From Auriscalpium vulgare (lineage: Eukaryota; Basidiomycota; Agaricomycetes; Russulales; Auriscalpiaceae), in assembly GCA_019915015.1 (NCBI GenBank), contig JAHBBC010000024.1:124001-188000 (forward strand): a stretch of DNA of 64,000 nt. The letters run 5' to 3'. The notes under the pieces were generated by a model, which did not search any database, was not told the origin of the DNA, and was given only the letters and a program-made list of their open reading frames with translations. This document shows, one piece after another, positions 63,376 through 64,000 of the stretch. The translations under genes and the position numbers were made by a program. The number at the start of each line of letters is the position of its first letter. Position 1 is the first letter of the stretch.

Positions 63376-64000
63376 CCCTCCGTACCCTGGGTTCCAGTAG
63401 ATTTCGTCGTCATCTTCGACATCGATTGTGTCGAGTCCTTGTTCGGCGAAATATCCTCGCAGGAATTCTTCCGCTCCTTGTTCTGTCTGCGCCTTTGTCT
63501 CCATTCGGTGTACAAAGGCTTCCTTCATCCGTTGGATGCGCTGTCGTCGTCCAGCCTTCTTTTCGATCATCTTGATCGCAATAGACCGCCAGTTGGAGGT
63601 CTTCATCTGGCAAATCGGCGGGCATCGCTCGAATTGCATTGTTCCTTGGTTCCAGTTGATGTGTGGGTTGTTCTTCTGCAACCATGGAAGACCAAGGATA
63701 ATGTTTTCTTGCCCGAGTTCCGTGACCAGGAATCGTGCTCGTCCTTGATGTTCATCCATGGAGTAGTCCATCTCGACGTACTTCGTGACTACGCCCATCT
63801 TGTTGGGTGTTCCATCCGCATTTCTGACCGTGATGGGTCGCGGAAGTTCTTGAGCAGGGATCTTATAGCGGTCTACCAGCTTCTGATGCAAGAAGTTTGC
63901 GGTAGCACCACTATCGATCAACGCTGCTATCTCGGCTCTTTGTTCGCTCTGTAGTTGAATAGAAAAACGCATGGAATTTGACTGATTTCCGCGTACAAAT
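63376..64000 (-). CDS. Gypsy protease region, 5' end outside window
   Basis: Aspartic protease-like frame: IAALIDSGATANFLHQKLVD holds the D-S-G catalytic triplet; LGQENIILGLPWLQKNNPHI is the conserved second block. The upstream part (Gag) lies beyond 64000. The frame overlaps the reverse transcriptase frame with a shift near 63375. Confidence 0.8.

Larger units (their letters stand above)
58314..64000 (-). mobile_element. Ty3/gypsy LTR retrotransposon with chromodomain, 3' part; runs off the window
   Basis: Minus-strand element containing protease, reverse transcriptase, RNase H, integrase and chromodomain, then a further zinc-knuckle ORF and the 3' LTR at 58314-58758. The 5' LTR and gag are outside the window. 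Frame changes near 63375, 61485 and 61275 split pol, so this copy is probably not autonomous unless some are sequence errors. The 5-bp flank left of the LTR is CCATC, the expected target duplication. Confidence 0.9.

Noticed and set aside
58717..63954. Many + strand frames of 60-278 codons
   Set aside because: They are antisense shadows of the minus-strand gypsy genes.
1..64000. CRISPR arrays, bacterial operons or ribosomal RNA
   Set aside because: No regularly spaced repeats of CRISPR type, no ribosome-binding-site gene strings and no rRNA-like sequence were seen; intron-rich genes show a eukaryotic genome.

Overview
The window looks like nuclear DNA of a basidiomycete fungus, most likely an agaricomycete. 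Evidence: multi-exon genes with very short GT-AG introns (mostly 45-60 nt) carrying CTGAC-like branch points, F-box/LRR-type genes, a DUF6534-type membrane protein, a fungal TET/JBP dioxygenase, and a Ty1/copia and a Ty3/gypsy retrotransposon. The species cannot be named from sequence alone.

Layout. (1) 1-13.2 kb: three complete ice-binding protein genes (DUF3494; 2594-3590, 7102-8089, 12193-13180, + strand) sitting in repeated promoter/flank blocks, plus a small secreted-protein gene (10045-10389) with partial copies behind it. (2) 13.4-17.4 kb: a tandem repeat with a tRNA-like SINE end, an uncharacterised gene on the minus strand interrupted by a 20-nt G tract, and a small uncharacterised two-exon gene (16832-17404). 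(3) 19.7-21.5 kb: an intact seven-exon bleomycin hydrolase gene. (4) 22.7-28.4 kb: a cluster of tiny secreted peptide genes (two clear, two probable, one relic) around a nucleotidyltransferase-fold gene (24136-24943). (5) 28.9-30.5 kb: a fourth ice-binding gene on the minus strand. (6) 32.2-35.5 kb: a wrecked bleomycin hydrolase copy split by an intronless F-box gene. (7) 36.0-37.4 kb: an eight-exon NAD(P)-dependent reductase; 37.9-38.9 kb: a damaged DUF6534 gene. (8) 38.9-42.3 kb: a fifth ice-binding gene inside an inverted copy of the 1.1-4.6 kb region, ending at an RNase H gene. (9) 43.2-50.2 kb: an F-box gene cut in two by a young copia element with identical 198-bp LTRs and a 5-bp target duplication. 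(10) 50.3-51.6 kb: inverted copy of the 10-11.5 kb secreted-protein locus. (11) 52.9-57.9 kb: three minus-strand genes, including a TET/JBP 5-methylcytosine oxidase. (12) 58.3-64 kb: minus-strand gypsy element running off the window end, with an unusual zinc-knuckle ORF downstream of integrase.

The dominant theme is inverted segmental duplication: at least five paired blocks lie in opposite orientation around the middle of the window. This has amplified ice-binding and small secreted-protein genes while leaving fragments of bleomycin hydrolase, RNase H flank and other genes. The ice-binding and small secreted proteins all act outside the cell; the TET gene and its two neighbours form a separate nuclear or mobile-element-linked module. 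Exon coordinates given in the entries were deduced by eye from splice signals, reading phase and comparison between paralogues.
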